From Rhabdornis inornatus (lineage: Eukaryota > Chordata > Aves > Passeriformes > Rhabdornithidae): a DNA stretch of 64,000 nucleotides. Of the stretch, positions 44,992-58,535 are shown piece by piece (within the stretch, counting starts at the first letter, position 1; each line of letters starts with the position of its first letter). A program made the position numbers and the translations under genes. The notes beneath the pieces are model-generated. The model worked only from the letters and a program-made list of their open reading frames with translations, was not told the DNA's origin and ran no database searches. The DNA is taken from NCBI GenBank assembly GCA_013397075.1, contig VWZS01000159.1, forward strand, positions 496,001-560,000, in the 5' to 3' direction.

Positions 44992-47900
44992 GTGAGGAAA
45001 TTCTTTTAACCTTTTTTTCTGCAGAAGGACATAATTTGATGTACAGGTGTTTGATATATGCATGCCTGGAGAAAAATCTCTTGCAGATTATTTTACTCTG
45101 CTAAATTCTGGAGCTGCTGCAGTTACGTTTCTGTACTTCCCCACATGCATGAAGCTCATGTGTCTCTTGAGAATGTGCATAAATGAGTCTTTTTGCACAG
45201 AACACTTTATTGCTCTGAAAAAAGGTAAGTGAAGTTATATTACCTTGCAAGTAAAGTACCTTCTTAAGGGCAATGTCTGCTAGGGGAGATCTTAAGTTAC
45301 TTCATATAATAGCAGTTCCTTGAAGAGCGCTCACTGTGCTGTGGCAGGTAAACCACTTCATTTCCTCAGCTTTCTTTTTGTAACAAAATGTAAATGCACA
45401 GCACACCACAGAGGATGTGGATGAGGGTATTATGTATTCAGAGCATTTCCTTGCTACATCACAAATATTTTACAAATGGAGTAGCACATGTATTTGTAAT
45501 AGACAGCAGAACAACAGGTTCTTAACTGTAAAGAAAGCAAATAGTGTATTTTCAAAGAATCATGAAACAGTTCCTGAAGTATTTTGTGCTCATTCGGTGA
45601 CATTTTAATAATTCAGAATTGCTGCCGCTTAATAATGTGTTACACAAATAGGTGACTGAGGTTGCAGGAAGAAATGAGGAAGAATCTGTTAGTGGCATTT
45701 ATGAGCAATGGCTATTATGATTTTTTTTTTTTCCTGAAAAATATTTTCCCAGCCTTATGCCAGTGATAGTAGAGACAATAGTTTATGGTTGACTCCAGCT
45801 GATTTGAGCAGTTTTTTATGAAATCATATGTTACATTAAGATGATGCGGTGATGGTCTAGACAAACAGGTTGTGTTAGGAGTTACTCCTCTTTGTTTACT
45901 CTTACTCATATGTGGTTGCTGTACAGTGACTGTGCAGGGAACCTTTATTTTTTGGCAGGTGTTAAAGGCTTGCTTAAGGGGAAGAAAACGCTTGGCAGTG
46001 TTCGCCCCATTAGTGGCTTTCCAGTCTTCAGCCCTGCCGTGACAGAAGAAACTCATCTTAAAGTCCCTGCAGCCCTGCTCCGTCCCAGGCTTTCTAAGCT
46101 GTGCACTGCCCTGGGGCGGGGGGAGGTCTTTGCAAGCATTTGGATCATGACAGTTTGGGAATTTGCTGCTGTGATAATTTCTGGGAGGGAGGAACCATGG
46201 GAATTCAGACAGTTGGAGGGGGCTGCAAGCTCCAGTGTTTGGTTTGGTGTTCGTTCTGCTTTTCTTACGCAGTTGGCTAAGGAAGACAAATACACTCAGA
46301 AATTTTGTCAGTGTCTGGTGTGTATGTGCTTGAGAATCTGGACATCCCCAGAGTGGGGCTCCAGTTTGCAGATGAAGTACCTTGCCTAATACAGGTGATT
46401 TCTGAAGCGGTGGGGCTTGTTGGTTTTGCTGCTGAGTATATTAAGCTGCAGTGGGAGTTTGAGTAGGCAGGAACAAGAGAAGTCATTTACAAAGAGAAAA
46501 ACTGGCTGGCTTCCCAGCAGGAATTTTTTCCCCTTTTCTATATTACATTCATGGAGTAGTTCTTTGTCATTTGTTTCTGTTGTCTGTTTGTTTCTGTTGC
46601 CTATAGCAAAACGATTGTGTTTTAAAATAGTTGCCAGGTCCCCCTTCCCCCACGTTTTCATTGCACCTTTTCTGGGCATTTTGGGGGGCTTTGGGGTGGG
46701 GAGGGCAATGAAAAGCTCTTTTCCTTTTTTCTTGCCTTCCTCCAATGTCTTTCTATATAAACTGTTTCTAAAAGGAGACAGGGTACAGGATAAACAATTC
46801 CCACACGAGTGCTTTAACTGAGACTTTGGGAAGTAAATTGTGATTGGTTGTATGGATATGGATGCATCTATGGGTGAAATGGGTTCTACTTGTTTTTTCA
46901 AAGAACAGACTACGTTGCAATTTACAGGTTGATTATTTTTTTCTCTCTTTTTTTTTTTTCTTTTTGAACCCAGTGAAGAGTTCTTTGAAGTAAATAAAAG
47001 CTTAAAGTGTGGCATAACTGTTCTCTTTGCCATTAAGGCATCGTTGGCAAACGCAGGTCTTTCTGAGAGAGCCTTTCAGTTAGGGACTCGCAGTGGCACA
47101 GTGACATCTTGAGGCTGCCCCTCCTGCTCCCTGTAAGCCTGTTCTGTCCCTCCTGTTTGTGTTGCACAGCAAATATCCAAGCTGAGACCAAGCAGTGAGC
47201 AGTAGCACACTTCCATATCCAAAGCTGCAGGGGCTCTTCCTGCTGTGTGCTCTGAGTTATCTTCAGACTTTCATCAAAGCTGCTGTTAAGCTGTCTGGTA
47301 ACAATACATAAGGGTGTTCCTTAACCAGAAGTTAGAATGTTTATGCATTTTAACATGTCTTTTTGGTTGCCTTTGGAAAGCTTTAATGTAGTCCCTTTTT
47401 TCTCGCTTGGAGATGGGTTTCTATTTCACTTTACATTTTGTCTGCTACCTCATTTACTACCCAAAATTGATTTAACAGCAACAAAGAAAAAAGTAGTGAT
47501 TTACCAGAATTTCTGTAGTTTGTTTGAATTTCTCTGATTTGTTTTCTGAAGTTACCATGGTTTTGAATGTGATGTGTTTGAGCTGCCTCATGTTGTTCTG
47601 TCCAGCTCATGCTGTGCTGGTTGGTATTTTCACCTCATCAAGAGATGTGGAGCTCAGGACCCCTAGAAAACCTGCTCTTGGGAATGCATGGAATTGTATG
47701 ACACTGTTGATTGTGTTCCACTCCCTCTTTTCTATTTAGTGCACCTGTTCTTGGTGGGATAGTGTTTCCTGGAATCTTCACAGCCTGTTTTAACACCTGT
47801 GTTACTTTGGTCATACTGTTCCTTCTCAGGGCTACAAGAAGAGCTTCCTGTACCACTGGTTGAGATCACAGCTTTTTCTAACCTTCATTTAAATATATTC

Positions 47901-50900
47901 TTAGCTCTTTTCTGGAATTAGCCTTTGCCTGGATGTTCTTTTTGTGTATTTCTACTGCATTTTACTTTTTAAAAAAAAATGAGTGTATGTTCTGTCATTT
48001 GGAAAAAAAAAATGGGACTAACCATAAAACTTGCACAGTGCAAGACTGTTCAAGAAAATATAATGGAGAAAATTTTTCATGCCTGAAGAAAGAATACTGT
48101 CATATCCGTACTAAAATGTTAGGAATTTTTTTTGTTCTCTTTGAAATACTGTGCTAAATGAATATTTTCTTGAAAAACTCCATTATAGCAATGCATAAAG
48201 AGTTCTCTCTAAGCAAAGTTTTTTGGTTCATTTAGTTTTAAACCAAAGTTTGATAATCTGTCACAGTCATCTTTTCAGTGTGTGAATGGAGGCCTTAATT
48301 CTCATCTAGAAAGTAATGCACAGACAAACCTCTTTGTACACAGTCAGCTGGTGTCTTTGGGCTTGCTTCTAAGGCAGGTTATGAGATGAGTGTCTTGCTT
48401 TTATGGAAGTTCATTTCCTGGGTGATGCTTTGTTGGCACAGGAACTTCCCCCTCTTACCCTTTGAGAGATTCTTTTCAGAGTTGTTCCTCAAAAAAGCAA
48501 AAAGCAGTAAGGAGTAAATACATAGAAACCAGGAAGGAGCATGACTTCAAAGCTGAGCAGCTGCCAAGAGTTTCTTCTGACGGGTTCAGGTGCGTAAGTG
48601 CCATTCTTCAGACACGTCTCATTTATCTCATCCTGCAGGATGTTAGCATGTAGCACTGCCTTTGGCTGTTCACAATATTCTGGGTAGAAACATATATGGG
48701 ATACTTCAGTTTGATGTGTGGTGACAAGGAGATAGAATGGCTCACTAGTTTTATTCATGATGTTTTAAAACAAGGAAAGCCTCATCAGGATTTAGAGGTG
48801 AATATGTGCAGTTCATGTTAGGAACTTTAGGGACAGATCATGCAACTTTTACCTCAAATCCAGTCATAAGTCCTTTTTTCTTTATTTTTGAGAGAAGACT
48901 GCAGTACTCAGCAATGGCATTAATGTCTGTTCTATGAGATGCCTATTCACAGGGGGATCATAGTACAAAGCATAACACCACAAAACGGCTCATCAAAAAT
49001 AAAATCAGTCTTGCATTCAGTTTTGCTTAACTGACAGCAGTCCTTGAAATAACTATGTTGTGCAAAGTGCTTTAAAATGTCCTGAAAAGAAAGGAGTTTG
49101 ACAAATACTGACAAGAAATTACAAGTCTGAGAGGAGTAATAAAAGTGGTCACAGTTTGATTTGCACATCAGAGATAGTTGGTTGATTCTCTGCATTCAAA
49201 TGTGTGTTAATTTTTATTAGATAAGTTTTGTCAGTGCTCTGAGTACAGAATATGTGTAATGAGAAGCATCTGATTAGTAGAAGGATGATCAGTGTGTGGA
49301 ATAGCACTTAAAGGTCTATTTGGGTACCTTTCAGACTGCCTAATGCCTGATTTATTCCCACTGAGTTTTAGTTTTTGGTTTTAGGTTTGAATTTTTATTT
49401 CAATATTCCTTAATGTTTCCTCCTGTAACTGCTGTTTTCTGTTTTACTGTGCATTGGCTCTAATTTTTGGTGACTACATTCCTTCTGCTTTTAAACAGTT
49501 GGAATATTTAGGTGCTGTAAAGTATTATTAATTTCGTAAAGCTGAGGAGAGGGATTGAAGATTGATTTCATTGTGGAACAGATTGTTCATCGTTGTCTCC
49601 AGCCTGGCTTGAACTCTGTTTCTGATCTGTGTGTACAGTCAAAGGAAAAATACAGTACAGGCTTTCTATGTTATTTAATTACATGGTTTTTACATAGAAC
49701 ATTGTGCAGTGCCACTCCACCACTTACACAAGACTCCTGTCGGTGTGGTAACCTGTTATGTTATGAGACAGCTGGAAACAGTGAAAACCTGTTTGTGAAA
49801 TGACTCTTTCTTCTATTTTCTTTTTTCACTGTTGTTTAAGTTAAAGCTAAATTGTATTTTTTTCTGATTTTCACAGAGTTTTGAAGACAGTGTTGTTTGG
49901 CCTCCATGTACTAATAAATATCTCCTACATCTTAATTTTCTGTGTTCACTTTTTTAGATCAACTGGTTATTCTGAGGTGATAGTTGTTGTTGGAGGCTGT
50001 GAACGAGTTGGAGGCTTTAATTTGCCATACACGGAGTGCTATGATCCTGTGACAGGAGAGTGGAAGTCACTGGCTAAACTTCCAGAGTTTACCAAGTCTG
50101 AGTATGCAGTGTGTGCTCTACGGAATGATATTCTTGTTTCAGGTGAATAATCTTAAAAAATTAAGAGCTCCTTTGCTTGGTTGGTTTTTGTTGTGTCCTG
50201 TTTGTGGGGTGTGTTTGTTTTGGTTTGCTTTTTAAGTAATGGGGCAGATCTTTGTACTGTGAACTTCCAGAAGCTCAGCTGAAAGTCACTTTGCTGCTGT
50301 GAGCAGCAGCTCCAGCACAGTCTTACTGTAAACAAAAGTGTTTTCTGGAGTTTTTGTTTGGCATGAATCTGCAGATTTTTACAGCTGATTCCAGGACATC
50401 AATTGTATTTAAAGAGACCAGTTAACGGCTGCTTTAAAATACAGCAGGAGCCTGTGTGCAGCAACTACAGACAAAAAATTCCCAAGCAGGCTTTTCCCAG
50501 CAGCACATTCAGTCCTTCAGCAAGGAAAAATTATGGGGTGCAGCTGATGGTTCAGACATCAGGCTCTCTGTGTTGGTTTAACCAAAGCAGGGTCTCCTCA
50601 GGTGTGTGTGCCTGTGTCATTTGAACAAAGTGTGAAACCAAGGAGATGCTCACAGAGGAGGGGTGGGAGGGGTGTGCCACGGGCAGGGGATTTTGAGGGT
50701 CTCATCTGGGTAGTGACACTACAGGAAATGTGAAGAGCTTGTGCAATAGCCATTAAAATGCATTCCAACTTCAAGAAATAATCTAGTGTGATCTCAGCAT
50801 TATGGGAAAACAACTTACTGTGTGATTTCATCTTTGAAATCCATTGCAAATGACTTTTTCAGTGTAATGTATAAATACTGGTAGATCCTTATTACCTCCC

Positions 50901-53900
50901 AAAAGGGGATATAAAGTTTTCATTGCCCACTCTAGAGGGGCATGTTAATAGTTAGCATTACCCATTCAATAATTATTCAAATTGGCATATGTTTCATTAT
51001 AAAGGTGGAAGAATCAATAGCCGGGATGTCTGGATCTATAACTCTCAACTTAACATTTGGATCAGAGTTGCCTCCTTAAATAAAGGCAGATGGAGACATA
51101 AAATGGCTGTTCTTCTGGGTAAAGTAAGAGAAGTATATTTTAATTTTTTTATAGTGGGAATGTTTGCTGTATATAAGAAAACAGTGGAGAAAATACTTAA
51201 GTACTACTTTGTATTTCATATCAAATAATTTTAAAAATATGTCTTTTCAAATAAAATGCTTTAAACAATTAGGCTGTTCATCAGTCAGGCACTACCCATG
51301 GACATGAAAATCATCTCACTGCTCATTTATTTTTTGGGGTTTTGTTTTTTCATCATTGAAGTGGCTTATTTCCAAGAAGCAATTTTTTGGGAAGCAAAGA
51401 AGCATCTAGATTTGCCTGTGCTTCAAAAGTTCTAACAGTTATGTAATTATTAACAGAAACTGATACTACTCTGAATGTCGGCAGTTTTATTTAATGTTTT
51501 ATATTTAAATTAAGCAAACACATGGAGTGTGGAAATGGGAAGGTTTGCTATATTTTAAAGGCAAATATGCCTGAACATAAAACCACTAGTTGGGACTTCC
51601 TTAGTGAAAGTTAGCAAAGATGTGCATGTGGTGTCACTAGATCTTAGAGATGAAACATGCAGCTAAGCAAGCAGAGGGAAGGTGATCACAAATAATGAGG
51701 ACCTCTGCTTCCTAAAGATGAAAGAAGAGACAAGAAAGTAATGTTTACAAATGGAGGAGGAAATACTTCAGTAAGCAGGTAGGGAAAAAGCAACATGCCA
51801 AAAAAAGCAAAGGTAAACTCAGATGGGCATTTGCTGCTGCCGTTGTTGTTGAATGTTATCTAAAAAAAGAGAAATACAGAGGAATGCCTTTTCTAACAAA
51901 TGCTATTCAAATTAGAAGTTTCTACTGCAGTATTAATAATATTATGCTTTGGCATGTGTTTGCAGTGTCATTCCACATGTGACTGAATGGAACTCTCCCG
52001 GGAGTCTTTACCTGTTATTTTTAGACCATATTCTTCTCTTCCTGTGTACAAATAAAAAATATGAGGAATGTATCCCTTGACAAACCTAGCAGATCAGGTT
52101 TAAATTAATTTAATTTGATATTTGAATGTAATACCTACTGTAAACACGAAGTCATGGTAGTTTTTTCCACTGTGTGCAGGTGTACGTGGTGGGAGGATAC
52201 GATGGGCAGAACCGGCTGAGCAGTGTGGAGTGCTACGACTCCTTCTCCAACCGCTGGACTGAGGTGGCTCCCCTGAAGGAGGCTGTGAGCTCCCCGGCTG
52301 TCACCAGCTGTGTTGGCAAGCTCTTTGTCATCGGGGGTGGTCCTGATGACAACACCTGTTCTGACAAGGTCAGTTTGCTCTGTTGGGTTCGTCTTCTATC
52401 CACAACAAACTGGATTGCTGGTTTAAAACCAGGTCCTACAGGAGATCTGCGTGAACTGGCTCTTGCTGGATGGAGTGTGGGGTTATTCTGATACAAAAAA
52501 ATACAGAGTATAAAATGTTAATTGAGTGATACACTATTACTGTGGTCTTTCTCATGGATACATTGCTTCTGTTACTGGCTTCACAAGTTCTGTGAGTTCT
52601 TAAATGGCAGTGTTCAGAAAACAGTGTCAAATATTGGTGCACGTGTATAAATTATTGATACATGGATCTGCATTTACCTTGGCTCTGGTTTTTTGGGGGA
52701 GGCACTGCTGCTTTGTCTCTTCTTGTGTAACCTGTGTGGGCATGTCAGGCTGTTCCTTGAGTTGGGCTTTCAATCTGAAAGGGCTGTCCTTGTTTCCAGG
52801 TTCAGTCGTATGATCCCGATACTAATTCCTGGTTGCTCCGCGCCACCATCCCCATTGCCAAGAGATGCATCACGGCCGTGTCCCTGAACAACCTGATCTA
52901 CGTTGCCGGTGGACTCACCAAAGCCATTTACTGCTATGACCCCATTGAGGATTACTGGATGCATGTACAGAATACATTCAGCAGACAGGTAATTACCAAT
53001 CAAAAACCCATAGACAGCTGAAAGGTACTTTTTGACATTGTTGTCTTGGCATTAAATAAGTATACATTTGCTTAACCCTGATAGAATTGCATCTCTGATT
53101 CCATTCTTGCTTTACCTCTTCATCTGTGTAACTCAAAACCTCACAGAAGAGGAAGTTCCTAAAGCAGTAGCTTTTCAACTGGGTGTCACTGTTAGGCAGT
53201 CCAGGCTTTGCTTGAGAGCTGTTACTGTTGAAGAACAGTATAGTGGATGATGATTTCATTGTATAGAAATTACCTTCTGTTGCTTGTTTTTATTTAGACT
53301 GAAGGGAGCAATTTCCTTGTAATTGATTAAAGCCTTCCAGTGTGACAGGAAATACTGAAGGCTGTTTTTACAGTGTGAAAAGGCCCCACTGTATAGCACA
53401 GAAAGTGTCTGACTTGAGCAGTGAGAGCTCTGTCATTTCCACACGTGGGACACTGAGCAGGATTTGGACGTGTCCTCTTAGTAGTGAAGTATGTGCGCAG
53501 CAGTTACATTTCCCCATGTTTTAAATACACCAATCACATGCTCTATAGTACTACCTTAAGAGAAGTTTGTTCTTTTTTTCCCAGCCTTCCCTGTGTTCCT
53601 CTGTTTTAGTCTGTGTTCTCTATTTAACTGAGTTTTTTTTCCATGCCTGCTTTTGAAGAAGAAATAAAGTCCTGTCTCTGTTTCAAGTAAGACACAGCAC
53701 TGTCTTGTCTTGTGCACTGCTTTTAGTTGTGCCTTTTTTCCTCTCCCCATTTAAATCCCTCTTCATTATGTGTTACTCCTCTAAGGTGCGTCTCCTTGTT
53801 CCCATTCTTTGCATTAATAGTACCTACTGTGGTCCCTCCTCTGAAAACCTCTGTTCTCTCCTCCTTTCCCTGTCTCAGATCTTTCAATGGTAAGTACAGT

Positions 53901-54363
53901 GTTCAGTTGTATTCCGTTGTTCCCTTTGTCTGAGCTACATGTAATAAAGGCTTAGACCTGAAATAGTCTTTTCTGTAGGCTTGTGCTGCTGCTTTCCCAA
54001 ATTCTTGTGCTTTCTGCACTGGCCCTTTCAGGAGGGAAGGTTATAGGCCAAGCTGTTTACAAAAGGCAGTGAAAGTGCTGCCCTCCTGCACTGGGGCAGA
54101 CACACATGAATCAATCTTGCTTTTTGAATAACCGTGTATTCCCTTTTGTTTTCTTGCAACAGGAGAATTGTGGCATGTCTGTGTGTAATGGAAAAATCTA
54201 TATCCTTGGTGGAAGACGGGAGAATGGTGAAGCCACAGACACTATTCTTTGTTATGACCCTGCAACGGGCATTATCACAGGAGTAGCAGCCATGCCCAGG
54301 CCAGTATCGTATCATGGCTGTGTGACCATTCATAGATATAATGAAAAAGGCTTTAAACTGTAA
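44072..54363 (+). CDS. KLHL24: KLHL24, kelch-like protein 24 (complete coding sequence)
   Basis: Six coding exons, 44072-44991, 49958-50142, 51005-51123, 52180-52368, 52800-52988 and 54163-54363, total 1803 bases: 600 codons plus TAA, the same length I recall for human KLHL24. Domains: a 50-residue N-terminal tail, BTB (about 54-165), BACK (about 168-272), then six Kelch blades from about residue 312 to the end ([51 protein letters not shown]). From known biology it is a CUL3 adaptor; reported targets are keratin 14 in skin, and the kainate receptor subunit GluK2 is a known partner. The protein is nearly identical to the mammalian one. The start ATG has A at -3 and G at +4. All introns are GT-AG with consistent phases. 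Confidence 0.98.
44992..49957 (+). other. KLHL24 intron after coding exon 1
   Basis: About 5.0 kb, AT-rich, no recognised mobile element. Frames in it (for example 45892-46389) are not related to any protein I know. Confidence 0.75.
49958..50142 (+). CDS. KLHL24: KLHL24 coding exon 2 (Kelch blade 1)
   Basis: Encodes the end of Arg307, residues 308-368 and one base of Gly369, from [19 protein letters not shown] to NDILVSG. Acceptor CTTTTTTAG|A, donor TCAG|GTGAAT. Confidence 0.96.
50143..51004 (+). other. KLHL24 intron after coding exon 2
   Basis: 862 bases; nothing recognised. Retention would add one codon then stop (GAA TAA). Confidence 0.8.
51005..51123 (+). CDS. KLHL24: KLHL24 coding exon 3 (Kelch blade 2)
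   Basis: 119 bases completing Gly369 and encoding residues 370-408, from [14 protein letters not shown] to [12 protein letters not shown]. Acceptor CATTATAAAG|GT has a poor pyrimidine tract; donor AAA|GTAAGA is good. Confidence 0.95.
51124..52179 (+). other. KLHL24 intron after coding exon 3
   Basis: About 1.06 kb AT-rich intron; nothing recognised. Confidence 0.8.
52180..52368 (+). CDS. KLHL24: KLHL24 coding exon 4 (Kelch blades 3-4)
   Basis: Exactly 63 codons, residues 409-471, from [15 protein letters not shown] to DDNTCSDK. Acceptor TGTGTGCAG|GTG, donor AAG|GTCAGT, both phase 0. The GC content is visibly higher than that of the flanking introns. Confidence 0.96.
52369..52799 (+). other. 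KLHL24 intron after coding exon 4
   Basis: 431 bases; nothing recognised. Confidence 0.8.
52800..52988 (+). CDS. KLHL24: KLHL24 coding exon 5 (Kelch blades 4-5)
   Basis: Exactly 63 codons, residues 472-534, from [15 protein letters not shown] to HVQNTFSRQ. Acceptor TTGTTTCCAG|GTT, donor CAG|GTAATT, both phase 0. Confidence 0.96.
52989..54162 (+). other. KLHL24 intron after coding exon 5
   Basis: About 1.17 kb, pyrimidine-rich in 53,570-53,890; nothing else recognised. Confidence 0.8.
54163..54363 (+). CDS. KLHL24: KLHL24 coding exon 6 (last Kelch blade and stop)
   Basis: Residues 535-600 and TAA, from [17 protein letters not shown] to the C-terminus [10 protein letters not shown]. Acceptor TTCTTGCAACAG|GAG. 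The Gly at position 597 replaces the Cys I recall in human KLHL24. Confidence 0.97.
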   Translation, partial: ENCGMSVCNGKIYILGGRRENGEATDTILCYDPATGIITGVAAMPRPVSYHGCVTIHRYNEKGFKL

Positions 54364-56369
54364 TTTATTTTTTTCCTGAAAAAAGAAGAAGAATGAATCC
54401 AGTGGTCTGCTGCAAGACAGGCTTTTTAAAGATTCCTGAAGTGGGAATTCCCTGCCTAAGTGTCATATGAAAATGATATCCTGTGCCTTTAGAAAAAGGG
54501 TTAATTTAACTTAGCAAACAAGTCTACAAACCTATCCAGTAACCAGAGTTCAGTTATATCTGCTGTGGGCTCTGATATGAGAGCAGGACGTTGCACAGTG
54601 ATCGGAAAGTTTACCCTATGTGTGATTAGTAATTAAAATCTTGAAAGTTTTTTGGGAAAAGTGCCTTCAGCATTTGTGCCTGTGTCTTTAAAAGCAGTAT
54701 CTTCATGGTGTTTCTGGTTCTGCTAATGGGTAAAATGCATATGCAAGTAAATCCCAAAGAATCACCTAGAAAAATAATCTGTCATTTATAAAGCTCAATT
54801 ATAATTCACATGCATCATTCTTACAAGCAGATTACTTGGCTTAACCAAATAGGATTTTTTGTCAGATCATACATGGGTTGAAATGTAAAAAGCAAACCCC
54901 ACAAAAAAACCAAACCACCTACAAAACAAGCTACATTGGACAAAACAAGAATCTTTGAGGAATACTTTCTTCTGAAGGAGCAACTGGTTATTTGGTGAGC
55001 CACTACAATGCACTGTGATGATTGTGTACCTTAACCCTGTGGAATTTATTCACAGTGTTGATAAATGTCCAGAAAAGTATAAGGCTACATGACATGGAAA
55101 ACCAGTGGGTTCAGGCATGCATCTGTGAGGTAAAGTTTGAATCACAGTTTTTACCTTTTTGAATAGTATGGGTGAAGGCTGAAAGTTACTGGGTTCACTC
55201 TTTGCTCACTGCGATGTCTAAAATATTTAAGAAATAAAAGGATGTTGAATTCTGGATTCTCCCAGTTTTCTGAATCACATTATAAATTACCTGATAATAG
55301 AGGTGGGGACTTGACTTCGTGCCCTACAGCTTATAAATTGGTCTTTTGGATGTCTCATTTGCAGAGATGGCAGAGTATCCAGTAAGTATTTATTGGCCAC
55401 AGATAAAGAAGTTCTGGAAAGGTCCCTCCTTTTACCAGAAAAATATCTGTGGACCTGTCCATATGATGTGTTTTGGATAATTTTGAAGGCTAGGAAGCAC
55501 CTGTATTTTGATACACCACCATTATTGGGTTTTTCAGTAAAGGTATCTTTTTAAGTCTTCCCTAGATTTCTGTACTATGACTCCTTATTTCCAGTACACA
55601 GTTGTACAGTTGAGGCACAAAGTTCATAAAAACTGAAACAGCACTTGGGAGTAGGAAAATTAATGCAATTGTCAGTGTACCAATTTCCTGTAAATCACCA
55701 AAAACCTCAGAACTGCCTTTCAAAGGAATTCTGAGGACAGTAGCCAGTAGGGAAGTTGGTCAGTGCCAGGGCAGAAAAAACCCCATAAAACTCCTGCAGA
55801 GCCAAGCCCTGGCCTCAGGGTTCTGGTCTATGTGCCTGCTCAGGAGGGTGAAAACAAGCACCATCTCTGGAACATTGTTTGTTCCACTGCACTTTCCTCA
55901 TCTGTTTTCCCAGAGTATTTCTTCATGAGATGGAAATTCTGACCCTCAGTGAAGTTATGCCAGACTGGGAGTCACCATTTTCAGCAACATGGTCATGAGT
56001 TTTAAAGAGCACTAGGAGCTGCACTTTGAGATGCATTAACTTGTAACCTCAGGAAAGGACACAAATTTCAGTTTCTGGCTGAATACCAAACACTGCTTTG
56101 GATACAGTAAGAACACTGATAAAATATAGATCATTGCATATTAGTGATGTAATTAGGAGGTCAGTCTCCGAGCATGTACATTCACATTGCCCTAAAAAGA
56201 AAATCCCTTGGTAATATAAAGCAAATGAATCAGATAAATTAATCCTTTTCTAAGTTTCATCTGTTTCTGCTCACCAAGTTTCACTTTTAAATGGTAATTT
56301 CAGTACCTGTGAACAAGATCTGTTGATTGCAATGGTAATTGCCCTGTAACTGATTTTATGTACTAACAG

Positions 56370-56377
56370 TGTATATA
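56370..56377 (+). promoter_or_regulatory. KLHL24: Pumilio response element TGTATATA
   Basis: Matches the UGUANAUA consensus in the probable 3'UTR. Confidence 0.55.
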
Positions 56378-56586
56378 GCTTGTGCCATCATTGTAAATGA
56401 AAATGTCAAAGACTATAGGAGCACTTCATTAGAGATGCAATTTGACAAATATCCTCCTTTTCTTTGATTTCCTCTTGTTTGTATTCAGACTTGTAATGTT
56501 GTTATGCTATACTGTTTTTAAACAGTACTTATTCTTTAGGTGTAGAACAGTGTCATTTAATCTCTGTTTATAATACTGCACTACTC

Positions 56587-56594
56587 TGTAAATA
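56587..56594 (+). promoter_or_regulatory. KLHL24: Pumilio response element TGTAAATA
   Basis: Consensus site. Its context actctgtaaataa is repeated at the next site 287 bases on. Confidence 0.55.
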
Positions 56595-56873
56595 ACAAGA
56601 TACTGCTTTCCATGGTTTTGAAGATTCATTTTATAGTTTAGTTGTCTTTTCTTAACAATTTATGTACTGTTACTGTTACCAGTTTTTGAAAATGACAGTA
56701 TTTAATGAACCAGTAAATGCAGAAATGTAGATGCAGAAAACCTCTGCTTACAGTTCTTGAGAACCTGTATCAAAGCTGAAGAGTTACAGGTGTGGAGCAC
56801 TGCTAAATGGCAGTTACTTATGCAATGATTTCTTTAAAACAGGCAGTGAGTTTTTCTTCTTGCTTGTTTACTC

Positions 56874-56881
56874 TGTAAATA
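56874..56881 (+). promoter_or_regulatory. KLHL24: Pumilio response element TGTAAATA
   Basis: Second TGTAAATA in the same 13-base context actctgtaaataa. Confidence 0.55.
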
Positions 56882-58535
56882 ATTTGCACTTATGGCCTGC
56901 TCTGTTACAACGGTTACTTTTAGATGTACTAGAAAAGAACAATTTGACCTTGATTTAATGGAAACGTACCTTTTTTCTAGAAGGATGCAGGAATTTGGAA
57001 GTTGTATTCCTGAGCCACTTGTTCTCCAATGCATTTCACTTAGGTATAGATGGATTCAAAGATTTAACCTCTCACTCTTATGCATATCTAGTTTATGGGC
57101 TTGAGCAGCACACTGGTTTTAGTTTTTTGCTTTGTCTCAGCTAGGAGAGAAAATTATTAATGTCATCTACCATAATCAAAATATTTCCATCGTAAATGGT
57201 AGTGGGTTTGGTAGCTCTAGAGCACCTGCACAAAGATGTAAATTCAGTCCAACCATACATATGAGGGCTCAAGCATCTCCAAGTCACACCTACAAAATAA
57301 ATTCTAAGAATTGTCTTCACTCTGCTAAACAGAAATGAGTAAATATTTTTCTTCTCTATTTTGATGTTCATTTCTGTTCTTAGCAGTGTGATGTTAATTG
57401 AAAAGACAGTTGATGCTTTCTTGCAGGCAGGCTTCTGGAAGGTTCTGAATCTTACTGATCACTGCAGCACATGCAGCCTCTAGTCCTTGGCTTGTGGCTG
57501 AAACATTCCCCTTTTACAGCCATCAGCCACAGAACATTGCCTGATAATCATGTAGTTGTGCCTGTAAACTCCCTTTGGAGTGGTTAAATAGACATAATTT
57601 GTGGAATCTCTTCCATGTTATACTGTGTGTCTGGTATGCATTTGGGGGATTGGGCACTGTGCTTTCCCCTCCAGCACCAAGGGGTCCAGATTGTACTGTT
57701 ATTTTTTTTCTTTTGATTGGCACCAATGCAGCTCTCATCAAAGATAGCTTTGTTTGTACTCTCTTGAAGCAGAGATTTTAATGCAGATTATGTTGATATG
57801 GACCCTAATTTACTGAAGCTTTTTAAATAGTATTTTCAACATGGCAAAGTTTTGAGAGAGGCAGATGATGGAGGAAGAGGAAATGCTCACCTGGACAGAG
57901 ATTCAGAGGAAGCTTTGGTCACCTATGCTTGAGAGCAAGGATGCTACTGCCTGTTGAGTTCACCTCATTGTCTTAGGTAAACGCTTAGTTTGTCCTGTTT
58001 TTCTGTGACTTGCTGCAAGGACAGAACAAGAAGCAGGCCCACTCACTGTGACTTGATGTTTCCCCCTGCCCGAGGCACAGGGGAGGTGCTGGTCAGCAGA
58101 GCCTGAGCTGAGTCCAGCTCCAGAGGGCAGAGACAGGAGAAATGCATTGGAGCATCCAGCCTCAGAGATGGCAGGAGAGCAGGCCTTGTGTGTTTGGGGG
58201 TTGTAGTTTGGCTGGGCTTGCTGAAACCAAGGTGTTCAGGATGCTCATAAGTTTGCAATTCCAGATGCTGAAACTCAGGTGGTGAAAATGTTTCACATTT
58301 GTCATTTCACTGAACTCAGCTGGAGCAATAAAGATGCAGATACACTCATGGCTTGCTAGTGGCAATGCTCAGGAAAGCCAGGGATTCATTTTTCTGAATT
58401 GCCCAAATAGGCAAGTGGCTGTGGGGTTCTTTTTTACCACTGAAGATGGCAAAATTCAATTCAAGAGCATTAAGAATCTCACAAGACTTGATTACTATGA
58501 GGCACAACAAATATTTTCATCTGAATGTAGTCTCG

